This document shows positions 13,064-25,288 of a DNA stretch of 64,000 bases, in pieces (position 1 is the first letter of the stretch; each line of letters opens with the position of its first letter). The notes beneath the pieces were generated by a model, which did no database searches, was not told where the DNA came from, and saw only the letters and a list, made by a program, of their open reading frames with translations. Origin of the DNA: Tubulanus polymorphus (taxonomy: Eukaryota; Nemertea; Palaeonemertea; Tubulaniformes; Tubulanidae); NCBI RefSeq assembly GCF_964204645.1, contig NC_134030.1, forward strand, positions 20,653,110-20,717,109. The letters run 5' to 3'. A program made the position numbers and the translations under genes.

Positions 13064-13146
13064 GTATCATTATGTACATAACTAAAACATTTTCAATTTT
13101 ATCGATATATTGCGCTGTTTAACGTGGTTTGTTTATTTTCAACAGA

Positions 13147-14342
13147 ATGAAGTTAGTTTTCCTTGTCACGATGGCCCTTGTGGCCTTGGCTTCAGCCGGT
13201 CCAGGTAATTAAGTCGATTTCGAATTGAATGTTGTTGAAGTACCTCATAGCTTGACATTTTTATAATCGGTTATTCTTCAGGCTACGATTACGGATACGG
13301 AGGTTCTAGATACGGAGGTTCTGGATACGGAGGTTCTGGATACGGAGGCTCTGGATACGGAGGTTCTGGATACGGAGGCTCTGGATACGGAGGCTCTGGT
13401 TACGGGGGCTCTGGTTATGAAGAGTCATACGGAGGTGGATACGGAGGTGGATACGGACAGGAGTCATACGGAGGTGGATACGGCGATCATGAAGAGTCAT
13501 ACGGAGGTTATGAAGAGTCATACGGCGATAACGAAGAGACATACGGAGGCTCTGGATACGAGGCTGGATACGGAGGCTCTGGTTATGAAGAGTCATACGG
13601 CAATAACGAAGAGTCATACGGAGGTTACGAAGAGTCATATGGAGGCTCTGGTTATGAAGAGTCATACGGAGGCTCTGGATACGAGGCTGGATATGGAGGC
13701 TCTCATTATGGGACTGGATACGGAGGCAATGGATATGATGAGTCCATTTACGTTGGCAATGTGTATGAGGCCGGATATGGAGGCTATGGACATGAAGAAT
13801 CATACGGAGCTGGATACGGAGGTCATGGTTATGAGGCCGGATACGGAGGTCATGGTTATGAGGCTGGGTATGGAGGTCATGGTTATGAGGCTGGATATGG
13901 AGGAAATGGTTATGAAGAGTCATACGGAGGCGGGTACGGAGAGGAGTCATACGGAGGTGGATATGGAGAGGAGTCATACGGAGGTGGATATGGAGAGGAG
14001 TCATACGGAGGCTCTGGTTATGAAGAGTCATACAGTGGTGGATACGGAGATCACGAAGAGTCGTACGGAGGCTATGAAGAGTCATACGGAGGTGGATATG
14101 GAGGTGGATATGGAGGTCATGAAGAGTCATACGGAGGTCGAGGCTATGACGAATCATACGGAGGCTCAAGATACGAAGACTATGGTCGATCAGGTAGTGA
14201 TTACGAATCTGAACCAGCTGGACCAGCTCCGACAACGTACGTGCCTGAACCAACTCCAACAACGTACGTACCTGAACCAACTCCAACATCAAGTTACGTG
14301 CCTGACCCAACTCCAACATCAAGTTATGTGCCCGAACGTTAA
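13147..14342 (+). CDS. Secreted Gly/Tyr-rich repeat protein with Pro/Thr/Val tail, tandem copy 2
   Basis: Coding exons 13147-13204 and 13282-14342 give 372 residues, the longest of the four array members. The leader is identical in protein to copy 1. The repeat exon opens with about eight GYGGSG units, then EESYGG repeats, a short divergent [20 protein letters not shown] segment shared with copies 3 and 4, [10 protein letters not shown] units and GEESYGGGY units. YGRS at 320-323 starts a tail with four VPEPTPT/VPDPTPT-type units and a final VPER. Length differences from its siblings come from gain and loss of whole repeat units. Extracellular structural role is inferred from composition and signal peptide only. 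Confidence 0.87.
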
Positions 14343-14527
14343 GGGGTTATAGTGCAGAGATATAAATGTAAGTAGTGAACTACATTATCTAAACTTAATC
14401 AATATGAAAAGCATTCTCACACGAGTCCTTCGAGCAGAAATTGACCTATTGATCTGAGCGTCAATGATACCAGGTTAAGATAAAATGCTAAATACTGCTA
14501 AACGTGATTTTTTCCATTACATTTCAG

Positions 14528-14650
14528 GAACTCAAAGATTCAAGTGCTAGTACAAGTACTGAACACCCAAGAGGTAGTCGGGCCAAAATACCGATGAATT
14601 TCATTTATTGTAAACTTCTGCAAAAATAAAATGTCTAATAGACGGAAACA
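14528..14650 (+). other. 3' UTR exon, tandem copy 2
   Basis: Donor gtaagt at 14368, acceptor catttcag ending at 14527, AATAAA at 14625-14630. Confidence 0.65.
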
Positions 14651-17247
14651 TGATAAATTGTCGTTACCGATTGATACTGAAAAGAAATTTTGCGAACATC
14701 GGATATTCGTCACTCAAACCCGATCTTGCAAACCCCAGAGCGCAATACCTCGAAATAAGTCGTTTCAGCGCTCGTCCAAGTTAGCATTTTAGTATTCTAC
14801 ACTGCTTGACATGCCGGAGAAGGATCAATGTAACTTATGCATTCGCTGAAATAGAATGTTGAAATTCTAGAATTTGGGGGAAAACTGATGTGAGTCGACG
14901 CCAAACTAACAGCCACAAGGGGTCTGGAGAGACTAAAGTATCCATCAAAACAGTCGAGATTTGTTGTTACTTTTGCGCCGTTGTATTGATTTAAATGGCT
15001 GTTAGGTTGATTACTAATGCTAATATGAGAGACGTCTTTGCATACTTTGTTTGCGATGATAGTCAGTAAATTGCCGATGATGATCCGTAGTTCAAACCCG
15101 GGAGTGGAAGTGAGTCAAAAAGCTCAAAACTCTGAAATTACCAAAAGTTAGTCTCCATTGCATTTTAGTTATGTTATATCTAGAGTTATTGGCTTATTTC
15201 ATTCGAGACAAGTTTTTGCAGTTTGACCTCATTCCTGAGTTATTACGAGGTCACATCAGTTACGTTGCTCGATAACGAGTCTTAACTTCCTAGTTTTGTC
15301 GCTAGATGGTGCACTGGGACCATCATTTGCACTGCACAACTTGACTAATGGACAAGTATATGTAACCAAGTTTAATGAAGATCGAATCGCTATAATTTAG
15401 AAGCTTAGTAGATGATATACATACACAAATAAACATGGCCACACAATGGTCTCACTGAAGACCGAGAACCAGAGATTTCAACATTAAAAACATTTCATAA
15501 TGGAACTGAAGAAGAACCTTGCATAGGATGAGGTGGCACCAGAAAGTTGCTGTAAAACCAACTTAAAGAATCAAATATGGTTCGAATACCCATTGACGGC
15601 ATAAACGGACATCGTGAGAACGATAAAAAACGATCGATAAGCGAAGTTACATTTTTTATTCCCTCAACCTGCAATATTCATAAATTCTGATCAGAATGAT
15701 GTAGAACACAGCTGGCTGGATTTTATTATCCAGTTTTTTTCTCACCGACTTGATATTGCCTTTTGACTGAATCGGTTTTTAAGACAGTTCAACTCAAATC
15801 CAATCATAATGTGATAGAGCTAATAGCAGGACAATAATTGAAGACCTACGACCGATGCACAGTAAGATATTACAACCGATCACCGAAATAAGTTTTTACT
15901 GATTGACTGTCATATTAATGGAAAACGTAACGGTGTTCTGGGCAAAACAACCTTAAACGAATGAACAAACTAGAATGCACAAAGTCACAGCCGTCTAAGG
16001 GATATACCTGAAACGGAAAATAGAAAGATTCAAATAGGGTTCGAAGGGATCGGATCATGCGTAACTGGAAATGATTGGGGAAGGGTGGCACAATTGAGAA
16101 TGAGAAAGATTTTAGATTAAAAAGTCAATTTCTCTAAGTAAAACTCGCTTCCATAGTCAGTTTGTTACGACAATGATTCTTTCAACAGCGTGAAACAACC
16201 ATCGTACTAGCTCATATTACTATCAAATTTTTCCTTCGATTGTATCAGAAAGCATCTATACTGTTTCCCTTTCAATTAAGCGCATTTACTCATCGACCCG
16301 ATCAGCTTCGCTGGATTTAGTGCTATGTGTGGTCAATTATATGAAAATGAGATATACGTAAAAGAACCGTATCAACTCACCTCAATTCGTGTCGAAAAAA
16401 TGAAGGCTATTCATCGGACACAGTTTTACATGTTTTTGTCACTGAATTAACCACACCTGTATCATGCAATTGATGATTATGCTTCATCGAGGACATATCC
16501 AGAGACATGTGTCACGACGATTATCATCAATGATTACGGGCGCGTGTCCTTCGTATGACAACGGTTGGTTTCAAAGTTCCGTAGTGCCAGATAGCAGCAT
16601 TTTCCCAAATCCACGTGAAGCCACTTTAACCATATTTGAGTTGAGTTGACCGTAAGAATGCCATTGCCTGCGGTTCATCCGTAAAACTGTGGAGTAGATA
16701 ACGAAATAGTTAATATTAGATAAATCAGTGAAACCCCTAACTATTTTCGTCGAGTCAAAATAGGATATGCGCTTTCTTCTTGGAAATTGGGAATGCATTG
16801 ACAAAGTTACCAACGTCATAATGACGAATCAACTTCGAGCTCAAGTTTATTATCAATAACATATAAGCAAAGAAACAAAAAAGATATAGCTTGAAACTTA
16901 CAACGAGCCTTAAGTGTTGGCCAAGCGCAGTTCGAAGATCGTTATTGCGAGCATCAAATTCGAGGGAAATGTTCAAAAGAAAATTACACTAGGATTACAG
17001 GATTTAGGATTACAATTGAAATCCTTTTGTATCTATTTTAACTTTTTTAGGAGATAAGTTGTATGTTCGGTAAATTCGGGATTAGATTTCATTCCAATGG
17101 TCTAATAATATACATCTGCTCACCGACCAATCCACCAATGACGTCCACGCATGAAGAATGAGCCCATTGAAATTTCAATTCAAGCCATTTCTAGAAAAAG
17201 ATAATCAATTACTGACAACTTCCTGGGCCATGAAAAAGAAATTCCAG
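14651..17247. other. Intergenic spacer, duplicated
   Basis: A copy of the 10186-12965 spacer with an extra 3'-flank segment (about 14655-14960) that recurs after the next two genes (about 18860-19150 and 21050-21330). No gene is supported. Confidence 0.65.
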
Positions 17248-17342
17248 GCACATGTGGAAGTGATTCATGTGCCGGTAAAGTATATAAACCGATTTCAAAA
17301 ATAACTCAACATCTTATCTTGGGAAAGAACTCATAACTGCAG
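17248..17342 (+). promoter_or_regulatory. Promoter and non-coding exon 1, tandem copy 3
   Basis: Family box CACATGTGGAAGTGATTCATG, then TATATAA at 17281-17287. Conserved exon 1 from about 17310, donor gtaaca at 17343. Confidence 0.74.
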
Positions 17343-17425
17343 GTAACATTATGTTGATCACTAAAACATTTTCAGTAGCATCGATATATTTCACTGTTTA
17401 ACGTGGTTTGTTTATTTTCAACAGA

Positions 17426-18534
17426 ATGAAGTTAGTTTTCCTTGTCACGATGGCCCTTGTGGCCTTGGCTTCGGCCGGTCCAGGTAATTAAGTCGATTTC
17501 GAATTAAAGGTTGTTCGAGTACCTCATAGCTTGACATTTTTATAATCGGTTATTCTTCAGGCTACGATTACGGATACGGAGGTTCTGGATACGGAGGTTC
17601 TGGATACGGAGGTTCTGGATACGGAGGTTCTGGATACGGAGGTTCTGGATACGGAGGTTCTAGATACGGCGGCTCTAGATACGGAGGTTCTGGATACGGA
17701 GGCTCTGGATACGGAGGCTCTGGTTATGAAGAGTCAAACGGAGGTTATGAAGAGTCAAACGGAGGTTATGAAGAGTCATACGACAATAACGAAGAGTCAT
17801 ACGGAGGCTCTGGTTATGAAGAGTCATACGGAGACTCTGGTTATGAAGAGTCATACGGAGACTCTGGTTATGAAGAGTCATACGGAGGTCAAGAAGAGTC
17901 ATACGGCAATAACGAAGAGTCATACGGAGGCTCTGGATACGAGGCTGGATACGGAGGCTCTGGTTATGAAGAGTCATACGGAGGTCACGAAGAGTCATAC
18001 GGAGGCTCTGGTTATGAAGAGTCATACGGAGCTTCTGGTTATGAGGCTGGATATGGAGGCTCTCATTATGGGGCTGGATACGGAGGCAATGGATATGATG
18101 AGTCCATTTACGGTGGCAATGTGTATGAGGCCGGATATGGAGGCTATGGACATGAAGAATCATACAGAGCTGGATACGGAGGTCGTGGTTATGAGGCCGG
18201 ATACGGAGGTCATGGTTATGAGGCCGGATACGGAGGTCATGGTTATGAAGCTGGGTATGGAGGAAATGGTTATGAAGAGTCATACGGAGGTGGATATGGA
18301 GAGGAGTCATACGGAGGTCGTGGTTATGAAGAGTCATACGGAGGTGGATACGGAGGCTCTGAAGAGTCATACGGGGGTCGAGGCTACGACGAATCGTACG
18401 GAGGCTCAAGATACGAAGACTATGGTCGATCAGGTAGTGATTACGAATCTGAACCAGCTGGACCAGCTCCAACAACTTACGTGCCTGAACCAACTCCAAC
18501 ATCAAGTTACGTACCTGAACCAACTCCAACATAA
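17426..18534 (+). CDS. Secreted Gly/Tyr-rich repeat protein, tandem copy 3, shortened tail
   Basis: Coding exons 17426-17483 and 17561-18534 give 343 residues with the standard leader. About eleven GYGGSG/GYGGSR units open the repeat exon, followed by EESYGG and EESYGDSGY units, the [20 protein letters not shown] segment, [10 protein letters not shown] units and GEESYGG units. YGRS at 307-310 starts the tail. The stop at 18532-18534 (taa) sits exactly where siblings have tca in ACA-TCA-AGT-TAC, so one substitution removed the last SSYVP-like unit. After the stop, recognisable coding sequence (agttatgtgcct) continues, which supports a recent nonsense change. The loss is a handful of residues, so function is probably retained. 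Confidence 0.86.
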
Positions 18535-18728
18535 AGTTATGTGCCTCAACGGTTACAGAGCAGAGATATAAATGTAAGTAGTGAACAACATTATCTAAAC
18601 TTAATCAATATGAAAAACATTCTCAGACAAGTACTTCGAGCAGAAATTGATCTATTGATCTGAGCGTCAATGATACCAGGTTAAGATGAAATTCTAAATA
18701 CTGCTTAACTTGATTTTTTCCATTACAG

Positions 18729-18855
18729 GAACCAAAAGATTCAAGTGCTAGTACAAGTACTGAAGATCCAAGAGGTAGTCGAGCCAAAATACCGATGAAT
18801 TTCATTTATTGTAAACTTCTGCAAAAATAAAAATAATGTCTAATAGACGGAAACA
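18729..18855 (+). other. 3' UTR exon, tandem copy 3
   Basis: Donor gtaagt at 18574, acceptor cattacag ending at 18728, AATAAA at 18826-18831. Confidence 0.65.
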
Positions 18856-19535
18856 TGATAAATTGTCGTTACCGATTGATACTGAAAAGAAATTTTGCGA
18901 GCATCGGATATTCGTCTCTCAAATCCGATCTCGTAATAGATTCGTAGTAGCAGCGCTCGTCCAAGTTAGTATTTTAGTATTCTACACTGCTTGACATGCC
19001 TAAGAAGGATCAATATACCTTAGGCATTCGCTGAAATAATATGTTGAAATTCTAGAATTTGGGAGAAAACTGATGTGAGTCGATGCGAAACTGACAGCCA
19101 CAAGGGGTCTGGAGAGACTAAAGTATCTATCAAAACATTCGGAATTTGTTGTAACTTTTGCGCCGTTGTATTGATTTTAATGGCTGTTAGGTTTAAGGTT
19201 TAGTCATGCTAATATGAGAGACGTCTTTGCATACTTCGAAGGTCGTTATTGCGAGCATCAAATTAGAGGGAAATGTTCAAAAGAAAATAATCTGAGTAAT
19301 CTTGAAATCCTCTTGTATTTATAGTTAAACTTTTTTAGGAGATCAGTTGTATGTTCGGTACATTCGAAATTAAATTTCTTTTGATAATCTAATTATATAC
19401 ATCTGCTCACCGACCAATACACCAATGACGTCCACGCGTGAAAAATGAGGCCATTGAAATTTCTATTCAAGCCATTTCTAGAAAAAAATAATCAATTACT
19501 GACAACTTCCTGTGCAATTAGAAAAGAAATTCCAC
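18856..19535. other. Shortened intergenic spacer with deletion junction
   Basis: Matches the start of the 14651-17247 spacer until about 19236 and then jumps to sequence equivalent to about 16932 onward, so nearly 1.9 kb present in the sister spacer is missing. Confidence 0.7.
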
Positions 19536-19630
19536 GCATCTGTTGTAGTGATTCATGTGCAGGTAAACTATATATACCGATTTCAAAAATAACTCAACAT
19601 CTTATCTTGGGAAAGAACTCATAACTGCAG
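19536..19630 (+). promoter_or_regulatory. Promoter and non-coding exon 1, tandem copy 4
   Basis: Family box CATCTGTTGTAGTGATTCATGTGC. The TATA element is altered to TATATATA (19569-19576). Conserved exon 1 from about 19598, donor gtaag at 19631. Confidence 0.7.
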
Positions 19631-19716
19631 GTAAGAATATTCTGTTGAAAATTAAAACATTATCAATATTATCGATATATTACACTGTTTAATGTGGTTT
19701 GATTATTTTCAACAGA

Positions 19717-20909
19717 ATGAAGTTAGTTTTCCTTGTCACGATGGCCCTTGTGGCCTTGGCTTCAGCCGGTCCAGGTAATTAAGTTGATCTCGAATTACCT
19801 GTTGTTGGAATACCTCCTCGCTTGACATTTTTATCTTCGGTTATTCTTCAGGCTACGATTACGGATACGGAGGTTCTAGATACGGAGGCTCTGGATACGG
19901 AGGTTATGGATACGGAGGCTCTGGATATGAAGAATCATACGGGGATGGATACGGAGGTGGATACGGTGCTGGGCACGAAGAGTCATACGGAGGATATGAA
20001 GAATCATACGTAGGTGGATACGGAGATCATGAAGAGTCTTACAGAGGTTATGAACAGTCATACGGAGATCATGAAGAGTCATATGGAGGTTATGAAGAGT
20101 CATACGGCAATAACGAAGAAACATACGGAGGCTCTGGTTATGAAGAGTCATACGGAGGCTCTGGATACGAGGCAGGATATGGAGGCTCTCATTATGGGGC
20201 TGGATATGGAGGCTCTCATTATGGGGCTGGATACGGAGGCAATGGATATGATGAGTCCATTTACGTTGGCAATGTGTATGAGGCCGGATATGGGGGCTAT
20301 GGACATGAAGAATCATACGGAGCTGGATACGGAGGTCGTGGTTATGAGGCCGGATACGGAGGTCATGGTTATGAGGCTGGGTATGGAGGTCATGGTTATG
20401 AGGCTGGGTACGGAGGAAATGGTCATGAAGAGTCATACGGAGGCGGGTACGGAGAGGAGTCATACGGAGGTCGTGGTTATGAAGAGTCATACGGAGGTGG
20501 ATACGGAGGCTCTGAAGAGTCATACGGAGGTGGATACGGAGGCTCTGAAGAGTCATACGGAGGTCGAGGCTATGACGAATCTTACGGAGGCTCAAGATAC
20601 GAAGACTATGGTCGATCAGGTAGTGATTACGAATCTGAACCAGCTGGACCAGCTCCAACAACGTACGTGCCTGAACCAAATCCAACATCAAGTTACGTGC
20701 CTGACCCAACTCCAACAACAGAAACAAGTACAATTAAATGTAAGTAGTCAACAAAATCATCTAAACTGAATCAATATGACAATTGTTGTAACGTTCTCAC
20801 ACAAGTACTTCGAGCAAACAATTGATCCATTGATCTGAGCGTCAATGATACCAGGTTAAGATGAAATGCTAAATACTGCTAAACGTGATTTTTCCATTAC
20901 ATTTCAGGA
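19717..20909 (+). CDS. Secreted Gly/Tyr-rich repeat protein, tandem copy 4, stop codon made by splicing
   Basis: Coding segments 19717-19774, 19852-20739 and 20908-20909 give 315 residues. The leader and opening GYDYGYGG match the siblings. [26 protein letters not shown] and GGSEESYGG units follow, and YGRS at 272-275 starts the tail. The repeat exon has no stop before its family donor (aaat|gtaagt, 20740). The last base of that exon (T, 20739) joins the first two of the 3' exon (GA, 20908-20909) to make TGA, so the protein ends TETSTIK. If the intron were retained, TAG at 20745-20747 would add only two residues. Extracellular structural role is inferred as for the siblings. Confidence 0.83.
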
Positions 20910-21030
20910 ACCGAAAGATTCAAGTGCTAGTACAAGCAAGTACTGAAGATCCATGAGGTAGTCGAACCAAAATACCGATGAATTTCATTTATTGTAAACA
21001 TCTGCAAAAATAGAATGTCTAATAGACAGA
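20908..21030 (+). other. 3' exon, tandem copy 4, with variant poly(A) signal
   Basis: Acceptor catttcag ends at 20907. Where siblings have AATAAA this copy has AATAGA (21009-21014), a weaker known variant. It could reduce 3' end formation. Confidence 0.55.
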
Positions 21031-21519
21031 AACATTATATTGTCGTCACCGATAGATAGTGGCATGCAATTTTGCGAGCATCAGATATTCGACTCTCAAA
21101 CCCGATCTCGCGAACTTCCGAGCACAATACCTCGAAATAAGTCTCGTTTCAGCGCTCACCTTTAACATTTTAGTATTCTACACTGTTTGACATGCCTGAG
21201 AAGGATCAATGTGCCTAATGCAGTCGCTGAAATAGTAGGTTGCAATTTTGGGGAAAAAACAATTTGAGTCGGCACGTCGCTGACAGGCACAAGGAGTCCG
21301 GAGAGAGTATCTATCACTACAGTCGAGATTGCCTTTCTGCCGTTATATTGTCGACCGAAATGGCTGATGAGGGCCATAACGTAAAATTCCTGCGCCTAAA
21401 ATTTATGCAAATGATGACACCAGAACGCCAGAACGCCAAAACGAGAAAAAAACATCAATATTTTCTCTTAAACTCCGTTTTGGCGCGACAAAACAAAGAA
21501 TATACCGTATGCGTGCTGC

Positions 21520-21628
21520 GTTCTTGATAATTATGTCACTGGGAGAGCCCTTATAAAAGCCAAGTAATTTGCTTACCCAAGTGATTTCCTTCTGAAGGGC
21601 TTTCCCAGTGATATCATTATCAAGGAAT
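21520..21628. repeat. Imperfect inverted repeat (fold-back)
   Basis: Left arm 21520-21552 (ttcttgataattatgtcact then gggagagccctt) pairs with right arm 21595-21628 (aagggctttcccagtgatat, then cattatcaaggaa), separated by about 42 nt. It may be a miniature transposon or the hairpin relic of one. Confidence 0.6.
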
Positions 21629-22243
21629 ATGATCAAGCATCAATTAGTAGAATGGGGAAAAGTTCATTGAAATATTGCTAATTTTCTCCCAGTATTTCCA
21701 AACGGCTTCGAGCTGATATAACGCAATTTCTCATAAGAATTGCAACACCTCTCTCCCTCCTAATGACATAATATCAGCTGTATACATCCAGTGGTTAAAA
21801 TTTGTTACTCTCAACACAAGTTATCCTAGAAATAGAATGAAATTCGTTCGGGCGGGTGTCAGATTGTCTTTTGTCGGTCTTTTTTCATTATATTGGGGTT
21901 CGAATTTACTGGTACTACGAGCCACGAGTTGGTAATGAAGTTGAAATGTTACCTTGCGGTAGATGAGCAGTGGCGATAAATCTGCTTGCAAAAATAATGT
22001 GAAATTGGACACAGGCACCCCAAATCTGTCTACTTTGGTACTTCGTGTCAAGTTATTCAATGCATGTTGAAGAATGTAAAGTATATTTTGACAAGGTTTT
22101 CGTTCATTGGCCGATAGCACATGTAATGAGTTCTGGTGTGATTAATGCCCAAAAACCCTCCTCTTCTAGGGACATTTTTCTTGTTAAGGTTGGCCAGCTA
22201 AAGTAGTTTCCAAATATTTCTATAAAATTGATGCCTGTCTGGT

Positions 22244-22245
<2 letters not shown>

Positions 22246-22309
<64 letters not shown>
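22246..22309. repeat. (TA)n microsatellite, about 32 units
   Basis: Uninterrupted alternating T and A. An open frame of alternating Tyr and Ile across it is an artefact. Confidence 0.98.
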
Positions 22310-22312
<3 letters not shown>

Positions 22313-23685
22313 GCACATCCGAAGAGCAGTTGAGGATTGAACAGCTTAGCTTGTGGTTTTTCAGTGCTCCAGCTAGTCTAAATATCAGACGTAATTTAAG
22401 CATTTGCGTCATTTTATTATTCTAGAGAATTCTACATATCATCATCATAGTTCTTAGCGATAATAACTGCATTCCGAATTTAAAAAAAAAAATGTCTAAA
22501 ATAGGCTCAAATGAACAATTCATCTCCACTACGTAAGACTGTTACGATGCCGCCAGCTGGTCTGCCGGTGCGTCATCTGCCCTACGTACATACGTACTAA
22601 CTTTACTTGAATTCCTTGAACACATATCTAGCTCTGCTCAAGGACGACATACCAATAATCGGCGGAGAAAATTCGTGCCATAATCATGGCAGTTGCGATT
22701 AATCCGGACAGTAAAAGACTACACGGAACACATCACAACCTGTTGCCCTTGTTCATTCGAAGTTCACGTGAATCTTTATTTACGATTTTCCTGAGAGAAA
22801 TGTTCCTTGAATAGTTTAGTAGGCGAATCTTGAAAAATAATACTAAACAACAACAACAAGCGAAATGAAATCCTCAGTTGCCAATACTATGATCTGCTTC
22901 GATTTCAACAGAGATGTATGTCCTACCGACACAGATAAAACCTCGCGGATCATCGGCTACTGTAAGTGTAATCCTCTATTGCCGCAATGTCCTACTGCGA
23001 CATCTTGGGAATCCTCACTTGCCCCATAATCATATTTTTGCCGTGGTAGTTGATGTCCAACTGCACACTCGTGACACCTGGTGGATCATCACTTGCCACA
23101 AGTGGAATCCTCTATCTCTGCAGAAGTTGTTGTCGTCCTCTGCACACACAAGCGACACCCGTTTGACCAGCACTGGCTACAAGTGGAATCCACAATTATC
23201 CAGGTTGTTGATGCCCTGCTGCCCGATAGCGACACCAGGGAAATCAACAATAAACACTCTAGTAGCTATGGCGATTACCTGATGGATGAATGAATGAATG
23301 ACTAGCTGGTGCATGGGGATCTCAATTTGATCAACTTTATATCAAGTTCTATTGCAATTACGAACCGCATCTGACAAATGCTAATTGAGGCACAGTACAC
23401 GCGGATTCGTAACTGACACGAGTATTTATATACTAATAGTCATCTGTAGTCGGTTTCATAGTTGATGGTTAACATTCAACTTTTGAGTCAAAATAAGGAA
23501 TTCTAACTCTGGAAGCCAAACTTACCCCTGTGGAACCGGACTTTTATTACAATCGGTGACATGAAACTAACAAAAGAATTCGAAGACCTTGAACTAAAGC
23601 GATTGTGTCTAGTGATAAATGATTTCAGATCTCGAGATAACCTTTTTGACTTTTGCTCTAATAGCGCTTAAAAGAGATATTAAAG

Positions 23686-23781
23686 ACATCTGTTGGCGTG
23701 ATGAATAGCCAGGCATGTGATTATAAAGCAACTCGAAATCCGATCCGGTATCTTACCTTGGAAAAGAACTCTCAACTGCAT
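23686..23781 (+). promoter_or_regulatory. Promoter and non-coding exon 1 of the YGYGG gene
   Basis: A degenerate family box (CATCTGTTGGCGTGATGAAT) and a TTATAAA element at 23721-23727. Exon 1 keeps the family core (cttggaaaagaactc) and ends before gtaagg at 23782. Confidence 0.65.
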
Positions 23782-23869
23782 GTAAGGTTAATCATTTGGA
23801 ATAACTTATTATTCAAAATCCTTCTTATAATGTTTAAGTTGTTATGCTTTCACCTATTATGTTCGCAGG

Positions 23870-25001
23870 ATGAATTTAGTTTTCCTTGTCATGATGGCCC
23901 TTGTGGCCATGGCTGTTGCAGCTAGAGGTAAGTCATTTTGTCAACATTTGCATCCCCGTTGACATACGATATCATCATTTTCTCAATTCGTCCAGACTTT
24001 CCAATAATTGAAAATGAACTACAAACACCACACATTAGATATTTTATCGGCACAATATCAAACAGCAATCGTCGAAACTTCTTCAACGAACAGTCAAACG
24101 TCGTACTATAATATATGAACACAATCAAATTAATTGTCTTCTGTATTCCTCAGGTTATGGATACGGAAACCGCTACGGTTATGGAGGTGATACTGAGTAC
24201 GGCTATGGAAGCGGCGAGTACGGCTATAGAGGCGATGGTTACGGCTATGGAGGCGATGGTTACGGCTATGGAGGCGATGGTTACGGTTATGGAGGCGATG
24301 GTTACGGTTATGGAGGTGAGATCGAATACGGCTATGTTTACGAGGAGGTTGGGCACGGCTATGGCTACGGAGGTGAAGACGAATACGGCTATGGATACGG
24401 AGTCGAGGACTATAGTTACGGATACGGAGAGGCTGGGCACGGCTACGGATATGGCGATGAAGTTGAATACGGATACGGCTATGGAGGCAATAAAGAAAAC
24501 AGCTATGGTGGTGAGACCGAGTACGGCTATAGGGGCATTGAGTACGGCTATAGTGGTGAAGAGAACAGCTACGGGTATGGGGGTAAAAATGAGTACGGCT
24601 ATAGTGGTGAAGAGGACAGCTATGGATATGGGGGCAATAATGAGTACGGCTATGGAGGCGAAGAGAACAGCTACGGGTATGGGGGTAATAATGAGTACGG
24701 CTATGTAGGCGAAGAGAACAGCTACGGGTATAGGGGTAATAATGAGTACGGCTATGTAGGCGAAGAGAACAGCTACGGGTATGGGGGTAAGAATGAGTAC
24801 GGCTATGGAGGTGAAGATGAATACAGCTACGGGTATGGGGGCAATAATGAGTACGGCTATAGAGGCGTAGAGAACAGCTATGGATATGCAGGTGAATCCG
24901 GATATGGGCGTTCTGACTCGAACCCACCTGTAACCTTATACCAAGCACCAAGCACAACCGCACCAACCACAACTGCACCACCCACCATGCCACCACCATA
25001 A
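23870..25001 (+). CDS. Secreted YGYGG repeat protein with Thr/Pro-rich tail
   Basis: Coding exons 23870-23927 and 24154-25001 give 301 residues. The leader is MNLVFLVMMALVAMAVAARG, with Asn replacing the family Lys at position 2. The mature part is built of YGYGG units: five GDGYGYGG-type units first, then a mixed segment with EVGHGYGYGGEDE, then a longer repeat alternating EENSYGYGG with NNEYGYGG. YGRS at 270-273 is followed by a short tail in which PSTTAPTTTAPP resembles mucin-type O-glycosylation stretches. Tyr, Gly, Glu and Asn dominate and there is no cysteine. It lies between the VPEPTPT array and the YPSES gene, and its promoter is the most diverged of the cluster. Function beyond an extracellular structural role is not visible. 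Confidence 0.86.
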
Positions 25002-25288
25002 AATGTAAGTTTTTGTTTTTGATCAAAAGTAATTTTCAAATAATTTGTTTTTGAGGCGTCTTTTTTCTCAGTGTTTGTCTTCCTTACTACTAAACCCCAA
25101 CGTTTACGCAATCTATTTATACTTCTCGGACTAGCCTTATTCCACAGCTAGAATACGGAGTCGAAGTTGCAGTTTATGGTACCCAGCTTCTGAATTTTAT
25201 CGTCCACTTTATTATTGAGCTGCTGACTCGAAATGAATTCAATGATATCAACCAACAATATAGATATATGTCGATTCTTATTTTCCAG

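Larger units (their letters stand above)
21031..23685. other. Intergenic spacer
   Basis: Begins with a diverged copy of the 3' flank seen after copies 2 and 3 (to about 21330). It then holds an inverted repeat (21520-21628), a TA microsatellite (22246-22309) and the dispersed tactgcac/gcgacac module (about 22970-23250). No gene is supported. Confidence 0.6.

Noticed and set aside
22228-22425. Open frame with alternating Tyr-Ile
   Set aside because: It is a translation of the TA microsatellite.
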